Assembly (NCBI GenBank): GCA_026018925.1
Contig: JAKSZU010000004.1
Coordinates: 111,139,489-111,203,488, forward strand
Origin: Tupaia tana
Taxonomy: Eukaryota > Chordata > Mammalia > Scandentia > Tupaiidae
Direction: 5' to 3'
Length of the DNA stretch: 64,000 nt
Shown here: in pieces, positions 9,825 to 20,658 of the stretch
Numbering within the stretch: the first letter of the stretch is position 1
Layout: every line of letters begins with the position of its first letter
Position numbers and translations under genes: made by a program
The notes under the pieces: model-generated
What the model was told of the DNA's origin: nothing
What the model saw: the letters and a program-made list of their open reading frames with translations, nothing else
Database searches by the model: none

Positions 9825-10080
9825 GCCCCGTCCCTAGGCCTGGAAGGCTCCTGTGGTACAGGCCACGTGGGCCGCTGGCCTCTGCCCAGCAAGCAGGAGA
9901 CAGCCAGGTTGAGGCCTCCCGAGCCCCGCCCAGACCAGGGACTTCAGCAGGGAGGCCTGTGGCAGGTGGGCTGGGGGCTGGGGCTGCAGTGCGGGCCGCA
10001 CAAGGCCCTGAACAGGGAGTGTGGCTTCGCGTCTATTGCCAGGGTGCGGGAGACACAAACCTGGCCCCATCCGCACACTT
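9825..10080. repeat. Upstream block shared by IFITM copies A and C
   Basis: GGCTCCTGTGGTACAGGCCA through GGCTTCGCGTCTATTG matches, in reverse complement, 23410-23660 upstream of copy C. It dates from duplication of the whole gene with its 5' flank. Confidence 0.8.
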
Positions 10081-10273
10081 AAGGGGCAGGTGGGCTCAGC
10101 TGGGGCGAGGAAGGACCAGCCTGCCTTGGGCTCCTGGACAGAAAGCCCCCGAGCCCTGGGCCCGTCCTGTGTGACCTGCTCCTGTGTGACCCGACGCTCA
10201 GTCGTTCCTTCCACCCTCCCGAGTCCCCACCCATTTCAGCAACATGAAAACACCAGGAAACAGTAACTTCTGA

Positions 10274-10285
10274 GAAACAGAAACT
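10274..10285 (+). promoter_or_regulatory. ISRE of IFITM copy A
   Basis: GAAACAGAAACT fits the interferon-stimulated response element GAAANNGAAA(C/T) exactly, 71 bp before the start codon. This is the usual position in IFITM promoters, which are bound by ISGF3/IRF factors. The aligned site of copy C is degraded. Confidence 0.75.
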
Positions 10286-10355
10286 GCAGGGGGAAGGGGA
10301 GGCCCACTGAGCACCCTCCCAGCATCCGGACCCCACTGCCGGTCCAGGCTGCGCC

Positions 10356-11606
10356 ATGAGCCACACTTCCCCGACCTTCGCTCACACCTGCTTCTCCCAA
10401 AGCCAGGACATGATCAAAGAGGAGCATGAGGTGTCCATGCTGGGGCCACCCCAAACCTCCACTGCCGTGACGTCCACCGTGGTCAACATCCACAGCGAGA
10501 CCTCGGTGCCCGACCACGTGGTCTGGTCCCTGTTCAACACCCTCTTCATGAACTGGTTCTGCCTGGGCTTCATCGCGTTCGCCTACTCCGTGAAGGTGCG
10601 TGTGGGCCGGGACGTGAGGGCGGCCGTGCCCAGGGCAGTGCCGGGAGCCTGCTGGGGTGGCCCCTGGGGTGTGCGGGCTGTGTGAGTTTGTGCTGTGTGT
10701 GTGTCTCACTTGTGTGTGCGTGCCCCGAGCGGCTGTGTGTAATCCGTGTGTCTCACTTGTGTGCGCGTGCCCCGAGCGGCTGTGTGTAATCCGTGTGTCT
10801 CACTTGTGTGTGCGTGCCCCGAGCGGCTGTGTGTAATCCGTGTGTCTCACTTGTGTGTGCGTGCCCCGAGCGGCTGTGTGTAATCCGTGTCTCACTTGTG
10901 TGCGCATGCCCCGAGCGGCTGTGTGTAATCCGTGTGTCTCACTTGTGTGTGCGTGCCCTGAGTGGCTGTGTGTAATCCGTGTGTCTCACTTGTGTGCGCG
11001 TGCCCCGAGCGGCTGTGTGTAATCCGTGTGTCTCACTTGTGTGTGCGTGCCCTGAGTGGCGTGCCCTGAGTGGCTGTGTGTAATCCGTGTGTCCAGGGCC
11101 TGGGGACCTTTCCCTGTGCAGGCACCGGCCGGGGCTGGAGTGCTGGGGGGGTTGGGGTCAGGTTTGTCACCCCGCCCACCGTGAGCCCCGAGGCAGGACC
11201 AGAAATCACAGCCTTCCACTCCCGAGAGGCAGCCAGGCTCTGTCAGAGTGCAAGGGGGACGCTCAGGGGTGTCGCCCACGGGGGTGAGCGGCCAGCGCTG
11301 AGGACACAGCCCAGGGGAGAGGAGCCCGGAGGCCTGCGAGTGTGAGGACGGGAGAGGGAGGTCCCCAGTCTGTGTGTGGGGGGGGGGGGGGCTGAGGCAC
11401 AGCACCAGGCTCTCACCTGACACACCCAGGTCCCCTGACCACCTTGTCTCCCCCAGTCTAGGGACAGGAAGAGGGTGGGGCCCGTGCCTATCCCTTACTG
11501 CCAAGGCCGTGACCATCTGCTCCCTGGTCCTCGGCATCCTTCTGACTGGGCATCATTGCTTTTAACCACTGGCACGGGGACGGTCTTCCAAGCATGTCCC
11601 AGATGA
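10356..11606 (+). pseudogene. IFITM: IFITM copy A, exon 2 out of frame
   Basis: Exon 1 (10356-10595, 80 codons) begins [10 protein letters not shown] and ends in the CD225 signature [20 protein letters not shown] / [10 protein letters not shown], followed by a good donor GTGCGT. Exon 2 starts at 11457 after a pyrimidine-rich CCCCCAG acceptor with SRDRK, but the frame then slips. The conserved TAK..LVLGIL segment is present in another frame (TAKAVTICSLVLGILLTG), so the spliced product would be about 129 aa with an unrelated tail and no second membrane segment. IFITM proteins are small interferon-induced membrane proteins that block virus-cell fusion. Here residues 18-21 read DMIK instead of carrying the Y20-E-M-L endocytic signal, and one of the paired cysteines is Phe (NWFCL). 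The 861-bp intron holds a minisatellite. It may still be transcribed because its ISRE is intact. It is probably a decaying IFITM2/3-type copy. Confidence 0.8.
10700..11092. repeat. Minisatellite in IFITM copy A intron, about 47-bp unit, about 8 copies
   Basis: The unit has CTCACTTGTGTGCGCGTGCC followed by CCGAGCGGCTGTGTGTAATC, with few variants between units. It lies entirely inside the intron and is absent from the introns of copies B and C. Confidence 0.9.
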
Positions 11607-12639
11607 GAAAGGACCCTGCTTGAAGGCAGCTGCCCTGGACCTCAGCCCATCTCCTCCACCTTTGCTTGCTGGCCTGTGCCTGGCCGTGCCCAGCTCCTTG
11701 TGCACCCCGTGCCATCCTCTTTATAAAGCAGTTTGCACTCACATGCCTGAGCCTGAGCCTGGTCCTGAGCCTGCGCCCAGCCCCGGCCCCTGCTGTGGCG
11801 CGGAGGGCGGGCAGGTCCTGGTTGGGTGGTTCCTGGCCTCCTGCTGGGGGCAGCAGCTGGACTGGGGTCCTGAGTGGGGTCTCGTCACCCTGAGGTCCGA
11901 GTCCTGACCAAGGCTGCCCCGTGTCCAGGATGGCCCGGCCTCACTCTCATTGGCAGGGGCAGCCACCGAGTGGACAAGTGGCACCTGGCCCCATGGGGAC
12001 ACCTGGGGCGCTGGTGCCTGCGGCAGCCGAAGGAGCCGGGCGCTGTCCCTCCTGGGCCCTCTGCCCTCTGTCCTGCTGCTGCCTCTTCAGTCCCCAGGGT
12101 TTGTTCGGAAGCCCTGAGGTCTGCAGCACCCGTTCCTTGACAGCAAACCGGCCTGGCGCCTCCCGGTGGAAGAGGCGCCCAGTGCCCATGGTCTCCCAGC
12201 ACACTGGGACCCTCAGGCAGTGGCCTTGACCTCTGCCCCCGCTGGAGCAGCACTCTGTGGAGGTGGGGGCTGGGCCCTCCCACGGCCCTGGGGGATCCTG
12301 GCTGGCCAGGGCTCCAGCATGGGCCCTCCCACCTTCAGCCAGTGGCCCCCCAGCCTGGAGTTCTCCCATCTGTCCGGATCCACCTGGAGTGGGGTGGGGG
12401 TGGCGGGTCGGTGCCCCAAACACCCACGGCCCCTTTCCCTTGCGCAGCCTGCAGGGGAGACCCCGCGCAGGGCGATGGGCGCTCACAGGGGCCTCTGCCT
12501 GGGCCCTACATGTGAGGCCGAGGAGGGACCGAGGCCGGGCACGGTCGGGAGCCGGCGGGAGGAAGCGGGCACTCAGGCCTCAGGGCGTGAGGACCAGCCT
12601 GCTTGGGGGCTGGAGGCCCGCGGCACCCCTGGGGCCTGG
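11607..12639. other. IFITM copy A 3' flank, unique sequence
   Basis: TTTATAAAGCAGTTTGCACT (about 11710) sits where copies B and C have their AATAAAGTGCACG end, so the poly(A) signal of copy A looks weakened. Nothing else is recognised to 12639. Confidence 0.45.
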
Positions 12640-13130
12640 CACGGCACAGGCGGCGAGGCAGGGGGCGCTGCCGCGGACCAGACCCCCGCCCCGATTCGGA
12701 GGGGTCCCCGATGGGCCGCGCGGGGCAAGCGCCTGGGCGGTCAGCTTCGGGCAGAAGCCCCCTCCCACTGCGGGAACCTGAGAAGAGGGTCCCGCCGGGT
12801 GGGGAAGACCCTGGGCGGACAGCGGGGACCGGACCCCGGCTCCGGGAACTGCAGGAGCGGCCGCGGCGCCGGCAGGGGAGCAGCGGGCGGAGCGCGGGGG
12901 AGCCGTCCTGGGCGCGCCTCCTCGGCCTCGGGCTGCTGCTGGTGGAGAGCTCCGGGCGGCCACCCGGGCCGCTGCCTCCCGGAGCAACGTGCGAGGGCGA
13001 GGAGGGCGGGAGGACGATCGCTGGCAGGGGAGCAGGGCGGGGACGGCGAGGGGAGGGGCGTGGGGGCCGTGGGGACGGGGGCCATGGGGACGCGCTGTGG
13101 GGGACGCGCAGTGGGATGAGGCCGTGGGGA
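12640..13130. other. CpG-rich island
   Basis: Many CpGs (GGCCGCGGCGCCGGCAGGGG and similar) are packed between 12640 and 13130, far denser than in the flanks. Open frames here overlap on both strands and none resembles a known protein. It could be a CpG-island promoter or simply GC-rich unique DNA. Confidence 0.5.
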
Positions 13131-13878
13131 CGGCTGTGGGGACAGGCCGGCCGAGAGCGCTGTGGCCCGCCTTGGTGGCGATGTACCGGGCTGGACGGGG
13201 GAGGGGGGCGCCCGGGACACGGGAGTCTTCCAGAAGTCTTGCCACCCGGCCCCACCCCCACCCCCCCGTAGTGTTTTATTCCCGCCTCGGCCCGGGGCTC
13301 CCCCAGCTCATGAGGCTGCTCAGCCAGAGTGGTCCGGAGGAGGACACCGGTAAGGAGCACGTGCACCTGGACTGACACCTTCTGGCTGCTCCAGCGGGGA
13401 CTCCTGAGGGTCCCTGTGGAGGGCCAGCCCCGCGGCCGCAGTGACCACGCTGTCCTGTTCCGCAGGCAGGGGAGGCCAAGACTGCCACTGTCTTGGAAAA
13501 AGGCCCGGAAGAGTCTGAAGGCCTGTGATCAGGAGAATGGACCCGCAGGCTGAGGTATGCCCACACTAGGGGAGACGGCTCCCCTGAAGGCCAGCTGGTG
13601 GTGACGCCCCCATATGCGATGCTGAGCCCAGGAAGACAGAGGCAAAGGCGGCACCGGGGGACCGTGTATAGGCGGTCAGGGATAGCGAGGGCCTAGGGAA
13701 AGTGCTGATGGGTCTCCTCCCGGAGTGGGGGATGGAGTGGGAACTGGCCCCAGAATCCCTGGTGGGGTGGGGTATTCCCCTCTGCAAGCCCGGGGCTACC
13801 AGGCATGCATCTCGGCAGTACACAGGAGATTCGCCAAAGTCTTGTATGTAATTTTCAACTAAAAATCTGGAAATCAAG
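13131..13878. other. Unique sequence, nothing recognised
   Basis: No repeat or coding signal could be supported. Confidence 0.4.
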
Positions 13879-14098
13879 GGCTGGCCGGTGACCTAGCTGT
13901 TAGGGGAGCCAGATTCCACACGTGCACCCCTGGTTCAGTCCCCACAGACTTTGTGAAAACACACCGGGCATCCGTCCGTGAGCGCCCCAGACCCGGACAG
14001 GACGGAGAGGTGCAGGAGGGGTCACCTGTGACCATGTCCCTCTCTCTCTCTTTCTGGTGAGTGCATACACCTCTGACTAAAAAGAAAGAAAAAAAAAA
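13879..14098 (+). mobile_element. SINE type C, diverged
   Basis: Head GGCTGGCCGGTGACCTAGC, CT tract and an A-rich end. CTGGAAATCAA repeats as CCGGAAATAAA after it. Confidence 0.7.
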
Positions 14099-14327
14099 TC
14101 CGGAAATAAAAGGTTGTCATCACCTTCCGATGCTGGAACAGAATATAAAACAATGAATACGTTCACTGTGGGAGCAGGTGGGAGGGGCTTATTTTATTGA
14201 TCACAGTTTAATATTTTCCATCAGACACACACCCACACACAGAGTTGATCTCTGAAGAAGGTTCAGCTCTTGGTGTAGGCAAATCCACTCTTCCAGAGCC
14301 AGGGCTGGTGGAAATGATTGGGATCCT

Positions 14328-14595
14328 GGGGCCAGATAGCACAGCAGTTACATTGTTGGATTGCCACAGTTCACTGTTGGCTGACCGCAGTTCAAGTCCC
14401 AGACCCAGTGGCTTGAAACTCACACCAGGTGCACGTGCATGCATGCCCAAGATCCTGGGAGGAGACTGGAGAAGAGATCCTGGCATGGCCATCCTCCCTG
14501 AGAGGTGATTTCTCACTTTCCGTCTCACTGTCTCTGACTCTTTCTCTCTGGCGAGCACATGCACCCTATGGCAATAACTGCTTAAAAAAAAAAAG
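14328..14595 (+). mobile_element. SINE type C
   Basis: GGGGCCAGATAGCACAGCAG head, box B AGTTCAAGTCCC, and CCTATGGCAATAACTGC-end with A(n). Confidence 0.8.
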
Positions 14596-15588
14596 ATTGT
14601 GGTCTTGAACCATGGCTGTGGGAGGGGCTTAGACTGATAATGCGGGATCCTGAACCAGATAGGCCAGGCTCTGAGCATGAAGTAGTGCCCCCCCCCTCTG
14701 ACAAGTAGCCTGTGAAGCTTGGAGGCACCCCAGACACCCACTCCGGCTGGACCACCGGGAGCACAGCACACCACCCCAGGACCAAGTTGTACCCCACCTC
14801 CACTAGTGGTCCAAGCTGAGTCACACAGCGTACCAGAGGAGGCCATGGAGTGCGCCATCCAAGCGGTACCTGGGGCTCGTGGCAGGCCTCACACGGCCTT
14901 GTGAGCACGTAGGAAAGGGCACACGCCGTGACATGGCACAACACGTGTATGGTCTTCCTGCCCCTTTCCCAGCATACACCTACATTCTTGGGATCTTCAC
15001 GGTGACAAGTATGTCCCGATGAGGTGACTTGCAGCAGCCCTGGGAGGAGAGGACAGAAGGTCAAGTGGATCGCCAATGGCCGGTGATTCCATCGATCGAG
15101 CTGCATAGTGAAGCTTCCATCACAACCGCAGAGGCTGGGTTCTGGAACTTCCAGACAGCTTAACGGTAAGTTCCTAGAGGGTGGCCTGCCCAGAGAGCCA
15201 TGGGTGCTCCAGGCCCCTTCCCGGTGGCTCGTGCTGCACACCTCTGCACGAGCGCCCGTGGAACGTCGGTTCGACAGGCCAGTTGACGCGGCTGCGTGAG
15301 TTCTGTGAGCAGGGCAGCCCTGGGACGGAGCCCTCCATCTGTGGGATACAACTCCAGGTAGGTAGTGTCAGAAAGGACGGGAATTGAGGACACCTACACG
15401 GCAGGCATCTGACGTGGCTCCGGAAGTGTTTGCACGCGTAGCAGGGACCTCCGGAACTGAGGTCACAGGAGCCTATGGCGGGTGGAGGCGTATAGAACCT
15501 GGGTTCGCTCATCCCCCGCCTCCCGCTCACTTCCGGGTAGGGGTCGGGCGGCCACCTATCTGCACGGAAGGAATTTGGGGTACATTTT
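14596..15588. other. Unique sequence, nothing recognised
   Basis: About 1 kb without identifiable repeat or exon. Confidence 0.4.
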
Positions 15589-15603
15589 AACACCCAGCCT
15601 TTT

Positions 15604-15861
15604 TTTTTTTTTTTTTTTTGAGAGGTTTTTGCTATAGGGCGCGTACGCTCGCCAGACAGACAGACAGAAAGCAGGAAAAAAAAATCACCCCCCAGAGGGG
15701 ATGGCCACGCCGCAATTCCTTCTCCTCCATCCTCCTCTTGGGATCTTGGGCATGCATGCACACGCGCCCGGTGTGAGTTTAAGCCACCAGGTCCAGGACT
15801 CGAACTGCGGTCGACTACATGGGAGTCCAACGACATAGCCATTACGCTAACTGCTGGTCCC
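15604..15861 (-). mobile_element. SINE type A with clear target duplication
   Basis: Antisense full-length copy. AACACCCAGCCTTTT occurs at 15589-15603 and 15862-15876. Confidence 0.9.
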
Positions 15862-15876
15862 AACACCCAGCCTTTT

Positions 15877-16893
15877 AGGCAGGAAGGAGATGCAGGACCC
15901 AGTCAGCCCCACCGGCACCAAGAGCGAAGACAGGCAGGATTCTGAGGATGTGGGGGTGGGCGTTTCAGGAAGACCCCACAAACAGGGACCCTCTGTGGAA
16001 GCGCAGTCCAGAGACTCAGGATGTAGTCAATGCGAACCCGGGCACCAGGGGGCCAGCACATAGGAGGGTGGGATGCCCCCACAGGGTGAGATGGAGATGG
16101 GGGGAACTGGGGCCCGCAGTACAGGGGTGGGCGTGCTGGGAGGGAGGGCTTCTGGGAAAGCCAGGCGCTGCCTAGCTTGGCTCTCCCGAAGTCTCTGCGA
16201 TTACCAGCCGAGGAGGCGGGTGGTCTGGTCACCGATTCTGTAGCAGCTGCCAGCAGGGGGCGCTCCAGGCCTCTTGGCCTCCAGCCAGTCTTCCTAGCCT
16301 CCCGCAACCCAGATGCACCTCAGTGCAGGGCTCTCACTGGTGCTCTCCCAATCGAGTCCCCCCCAGGAAGAGAGGGTCCCTCCTGAGCTTTGATTCTCCC
16401 CAACCCCCTCGAGGTAGGAAACCTTGGTGAGAGGTGCACTCTTAGGGGTCCGAATGGAGTGGGGAGGGACCATATGCTGCTATCACAGTGCCGAGCCAGG
16501 GGTGGGCACAGCCAGCACATGGCACCCAGATGCCCGTAAAGGCAGCCCTGGCAGAACCAAGGAGAGGAGCTGTGTTCAGTTAAGGCAGCAGCTTCTTCCC
16601 CTGCAGACCGGGGACCCCAGGGACTGGTGCCCCAGACCCTGGGCTGTGGACCCTCTGCACCTTCCTGAGGGCGACAGACATTTGGGGTGAGGGGTGTTCT
16701 ACACTCAGGACCACCCTTCCCCAGAGGGAAGGTCTACGATCAGGGCTCAGATCTTGGAAAGGTGAGACCCACCCAGGACCCTGGTCCTCAGCGCAGCACA
16801 GCGGGTAGCTGGGCAATGGGCCCAGGTCAGGGAGGGACCCTCAGCATGTCCCCTCCCCGGGTGGTATCAGCGCTCCACTACAAACGCGTGCAC
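15877..16893. other. Unique sequence 3' of IFITM copy B
   Basis: No gene or repeat recognised. The IFITM B poly(A) signal begins at its right edge. Confidence 0.4.
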
Positions 16894-16899
16894 TTTATT
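16894..16899 (-). terminator. IFITM copy B poly(A) signal
   Basis: The minus strand reads AATAAAGTGCACGCG, the typical IFITM 3' end. It lies about 120 bp past the stop codon. Confidence 0.75.
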
Positions 16900-17016
16900 G
16901 AATCCCACTGTAGTCAGAGTGAGTAGAAGCGGCTGTATAAAGCAAGGGGCAGGCCCGAAGGCCCTGGGGACAGGCCAGCAGTGGGGGTGGACATGGCTGC
17001 AGGCCATGGCCACCGA

Positions 17017-18097
17017 CTATGAGCGTTGGAAAGACTCTTTCATCAGCTGAATCATATCTGCAATTATTACTGGAGCCGCGGTGCAAAGGATGATGAACAT
17101 GACCGTCAGAACGATGCCGATGACCAGGGCGAAGATGTTCAGGCACTTGGCGGTGGAGGCGTAGTTCTGGGCCCCGATCACGTCGCCCACCATCTTCCTG
17201 TCCCTAGACTGGGGGAGACAAGGTGGTCAGGTGAAAAGCCTGGTGGTATGACTCGGCCTCTGCCCCAGCCACTCTCCCCCAACTCGATCCAGGGCACCCA
17301 CACCCCTCCTCATACTGGCAGGACATGGGGTTCGTCTCCTCTGCTTTGGCCCCAGCTCTGGCTGCTCACCCCAAGGTGGGACTACTTCCCCTGTGGTCCC
17401 CTTCATTTTCCTGGACCAGCCTTGGAGTCCAGATCCAAACTACCTAAGTCTACAAAGAGAGTTTCTTGGAGAGCATGGGGACAGATGCTGACCCCGGCCA
17501 CCCCCAGGCACCATACGTGGCCTTTCCTATGTGTCACCTCCTACCTTCTGCCTAAAATTATATATAAGTGCATATAAAATAAGAAGACGGAGCTTGCGCT
17601 TCCCCGGTGGGGGAGGAGCAGTCTAAGCCATTTCTGGTCTAGAGTGCCTCCTGAATTGCAAATGACATCTAATTGAGACCCTGCAAACTAGCCATGTTGT
17701 GGTTTTGTCTTTAAACAACACGTGCATATGCACAGACACATTTCAAGCACAGGAAAGGGGTGTGAGCTCACACCTCCCTGCCCCCCCTCCCAGGGGCCAC
17801 CCCAGCATGCTCCCGGGCCTGCCCCCCGACCCAGGGCGCGCTCGCACCTTCACGGAGTAGGCGAACGCGATGAAGCCCAGGCAGCAGTAGTTCATGAAGA
17901 CCGTGTTGAACAGGGACCAGACCACATGGTCGGGCACCGAGGTCTCGCTGCGGATGTTGATCACGGTGGACGTCACTGGAGCCGCGGGCGGGGGGCGCCC
18001 CCAGCACAGACACCTCGTGCTCTTCCTTGAGCATCTCATAGTTTGGGGGAGAGCCGGCGCTGGCGCGAGTGAAGAAGGTTTGGGAAGCGTGGTTCAT
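17017..18097 (-). CDS. IFITM3: IFITM copy B (IFITM3-like), two exons, frame break in exon 1
   Basis: Exon 1 is 17848-18097 and exon 2 is 17017-17208 (stop TAG), with donor GTGCGAGC and acceptor CCCCCAG. The N-terminus [23 protein letters not shown] has the Y20-E-M-L sorting signal that sends IFITM3 to late endosomes. CD225 follows: [31 protein letters not shown], then [33 protein letters not shown] and a hydrophobic tail. The paired palmitoylation cysteines (NYCCL) and the KC of exon 2 are kept. Exon 1 is 250 bp, one base over a codon multiple. The frame slips near GCGCCCCCCGCCC (about 17990), between LGAPP and [13 protein letters not shown] base-call error in the C run would make the gene intact; if the change is real, it is a recent pseudogene. 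Orthology to IFITM3 is judged from the YEML motif only. The ISRE is 47 bp upstream. Confidence 0.85.
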
Positions 18098-18143
18098 GGC
18101 GCACACGGCTCTGATGGCGGGGCGGGCTGCTGTTCTAAAAGTT

Positions 18144-18154
18144 GTTTCGATTTC
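18144..18154 (-). promoter_or_regulatory. ISRE of IFITM copy B
   Basis: The minus strand reads GAAATCGAAAC, an exact GAAANNGAAA match, 47 bp upstream of the start codon. A second GAAA motif (AGGAAACT) follows upstream. It suggests strong interferon control. Confidence 0.75.
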
Positions 18155-18418
18155 TCATTAGTTTCCTTTCCTGGCTTTTGGCAAATTGGCAATGGGGTGG
18201 GGACAGCGGAGGGCGGGGCAGATTCCCGAGGATCAAGTTACTGCGGGGCCGGATGGGAGGGCGGGCGGAGGGCGGGAGGGCGGACTTCCTGCTCTGGAAC
18301 CCAAGTTAGGATTGGGCTCAGCTCACCCCCACCGCCCCGCTTAGGGTGGGATGGGCTCCAGGACGTTTCCACCGCCTGAGGCCCCCTCATCCAAGGCCGA
18401 CAGCTGCAGAACGTCCCC

Positions 18419-18858
18419 CAATTTCCGGGTCCTCATCATTTTGGGATCTTCAGGATCTTCCCTGGGTCCCCTCGCAGCGCCAGCTGCTTCCCGTGTTACC
18501 CACACACGGGGTCTCCCTTCTCTGCCCCTACCCTCAGTCCCCTTGCCGAGCCCCCCAGTGCGGCCTGCGTTGCTGCCTGGACCCACAGGACTCAGCGCCC
18601 GCCGCTGGCCCAGCCTCTGCTGCCCACGGCCACGGGGTGAGGTCGGGGGCCGGGACGTCGCCTGCAGGTGGGGGCAGGTGCCTGTGTCGCCCTGGTCTGC
18701 TTCATTGGCCCCTTTCTCTGGGCTCTCTCTGCCCCCTCCCCCACTTCAGGCTACCCTCAGGGCGTCCTGCAGGTGGAGCTCGGGGAGAAGGGCCAGCTCA
18801 CCTGTCTGTACTTCCCCACCTGCCAGGACAGAGAGTGCTCACTTACCCTCCCCGCCGG
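18419..18858. repeat. Inverted duplicate block, arm 2 (mate 8936-9365)
   Basis: It is nearly identical to the reverse complement of 8936-9365 and lies just upstream of IFITM copy B. Confidence 0.85.
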
Positions 18859-19235
18859 TGCAGGGACGGGCGGGGGTACAGGGACCGGTAGGGGTACAGG
18901 GACGGGTGGTGGTACAGGGACGGGCAGGGAGTACAGGGTACAGGGGGTGGGGGTACAGGGACGGTGGGGGTACAGGGCCGGGTGGAGGTACAGGGCCGGG
19001 TGGTGGTACAGGGGCGGGTGGGGGTACAGGGACGGTGGGGGTACAGGGACACAGGCCGGGTGGGGGTACAGGGACGGGTGGGGGTACAGAGACGTGTAGG
19101 GGCGGTACAGGAATGGGCGGGGTACAGGGACGGGCAGGGAGTACAGGGAGAGGTGGGGGTACAGAGACAGGTGGGGGTACAGGGACGGGCAGGGAGTACA
19201 GGGACGGTTGGGGGTACAGGGACGGGTGGGGACTT
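18859..19235. repeat. Minisatellite, GTACAGGGACGGGTGGGG unit
   Basis: About 20 variant units. It is the inverted counterpart of 8380-8935 but shorter and more irregular. The 304-codon open frame over it is read-through. Confidence 0.9.
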
Positions 19236-19496
19236 AGCTGCAACAGGACGTGCTGTAAGTCATGATGCCTTTTGCTGTTTAAAATATATTTGATAATGAG
19301 GAATTAAAAATGTGACTGCACAGTGAAAGTTCCAAAGAAAAAGCAATTTGTTGGTCTTAACAAAGCGAGCACAGATTAAGGGTCAGACCCTGAGGCAGGC
19401 AGCCAGGTTCTGTGGGCACCTGCGCCGGGGTAAAGGGGCAGACACACCTGCTGGCTGGGAGGAAACAGCCTTCTCTTCATTCCTTCACTCAGTCGT

Positions 19497-19731
19497 GTGT
19501 TTTTAAGGTTTTGCCATAGGGCCCATGTGCTCACCAGAGACAGGGAAAGTGAGAAATTACTCCCAAAGGGGATGGCCACGCCGCAGTTCCTTCTCCGGTC
19601 TCCTCTCGGGATTTTGGACACACGAACACATGTGCCTGGAGTGATTTTCAAGCCACCAGGTCTGGGACGCGAACTGGTCGGCCGTATGGGAGTCCAGCAC
19701 CTCAAGCACCACCCCACCTGCTGACCCAACA
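19497..19731 (-). mobile_element. SINE type C
   Basis: Antisense: GGTTTTGCCATAGGGCCC, GGGGATGGCCACGCCGCAG, box B complement and CACCTGCTGACCC. Confidence 0.8.
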
Positions 19732-20386
19732 GGCTTCCTTCGAACTGCAAGGAGGCTCGTCTGGAAAGGCCCTCCCTGGCCCCATGTACGGAGGATGCCT
19801 TCGGGAGCGGGGGAGGACAGGACCGAGCAGGAGTTTGTCAGCTGAAGGCCTCGAGAACGGGTTCTGGCCTGGAAGTAGCATGTGAATGCCTCACCTTCCA
19901 TGGCCACTCCTGCAGGTCCACCCTTAGTCCTGGGCCAGAGCAGCCGGACGGGCTTGGAGCCCAGGGGTGGTGACGGGCCAGGCCTCCTGCTCTATCCAGG
20001 ACGGCCCCTTTCATTCTGAGTGCTCTGTTCTGGGCCTCCCCAGGGCTCTGTCTTGGTGGGTCTCCCACAGCCTCTCATGGTGACAGTCCTGCCACTCGGC
20101 CACCGTGGGCAATGGGCCGGCTTGAAGTGAGTCCTGGGTGGGGGAGGTGAGCGGACCCGCCCAGCAGGAAAGGAGAACTCACGGAGGTGAGGAGGCCCAC
20201 GGACGCGGCCATGTGCCCCAGCCCTTCCTAAGGCAGCTGGTGGTCCTTCACTGGGGTCCCCGGCCCTGCGGAGAGCAGACCTGCCTGGGCATCTCAGGCA
20301 CTGTGGACACGGCTGGGTCAGGCCTGCTGAGCCTCTCCTGGGCCCTGGTGCTCGGGAAAACAGGGGGTCAAGATTAGTGAGATGCG
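19732..20386. other. Unique sequence, nothing recognised
   Basis: No repeat or coding match. Confidence 0.4.
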
Positions 20387-20658
20387 GGACCAGCAGTTAG
20401 CGTAATGGCTATGTCGCTGGATTCCCACGTAGTCGACCACGGTTCGAGTCCCGGACCCAGCGGCTTGAACTCACGCCGGGCGCGTGTGCGTGCGTGCCCA
20501 AGATCCCGAGAGGAGAATGGAGGAGAAGGGATTGCGGCGTGGCCATCCCCCCTGGGGGGTGATTTCCTGCTTTCTATCTCTCTGTCTCTCTCTGTCTGTC
20601 TGGCGAGCGCACGCGCCCTATAGCAAAAACCTCTCAAAAAAAAAAAAAAAAAAAAAAG
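20387..20658 (+). mobile_element. SINE type A, young-looking
   Basis: A good reference copy: TTAGCGTAATGGCTATGTCG head, GGTTCGAGTCC, GCGCCCTATAGC and A(20). Flanks AGATTAGTGAGATGC / AGATTGGTGGGATCC. Confidence 0.92.

Noticed and set aside
10700-11092. CRISPR-like regular repeats
   Set aside because: Units abut without unique spacers; this is a eukaryotic minisatellite.
12166-13378. Several overlapping open frames of 170-317 codons
   Set aside because: High GC content on both strands, no family resemblance and no matching splice structure.
15654-15866. Many 60-130 codon frames with 'SLDSHVV' or 'ARTHARP' text
   Set aside because: All are translations of type A SINEs in one strand or the other.
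18351-19265. 304-codon Gly-rich open frame
   Set aside because: Runs from unique GC-rich DNA into the minisatellite.
20387-20460. tRNA gene candidates at SINE heads
   Set aside because: A and B boxes fit pol III, but the cloverleaf is not kept and each is joined to a SINE body and tail.
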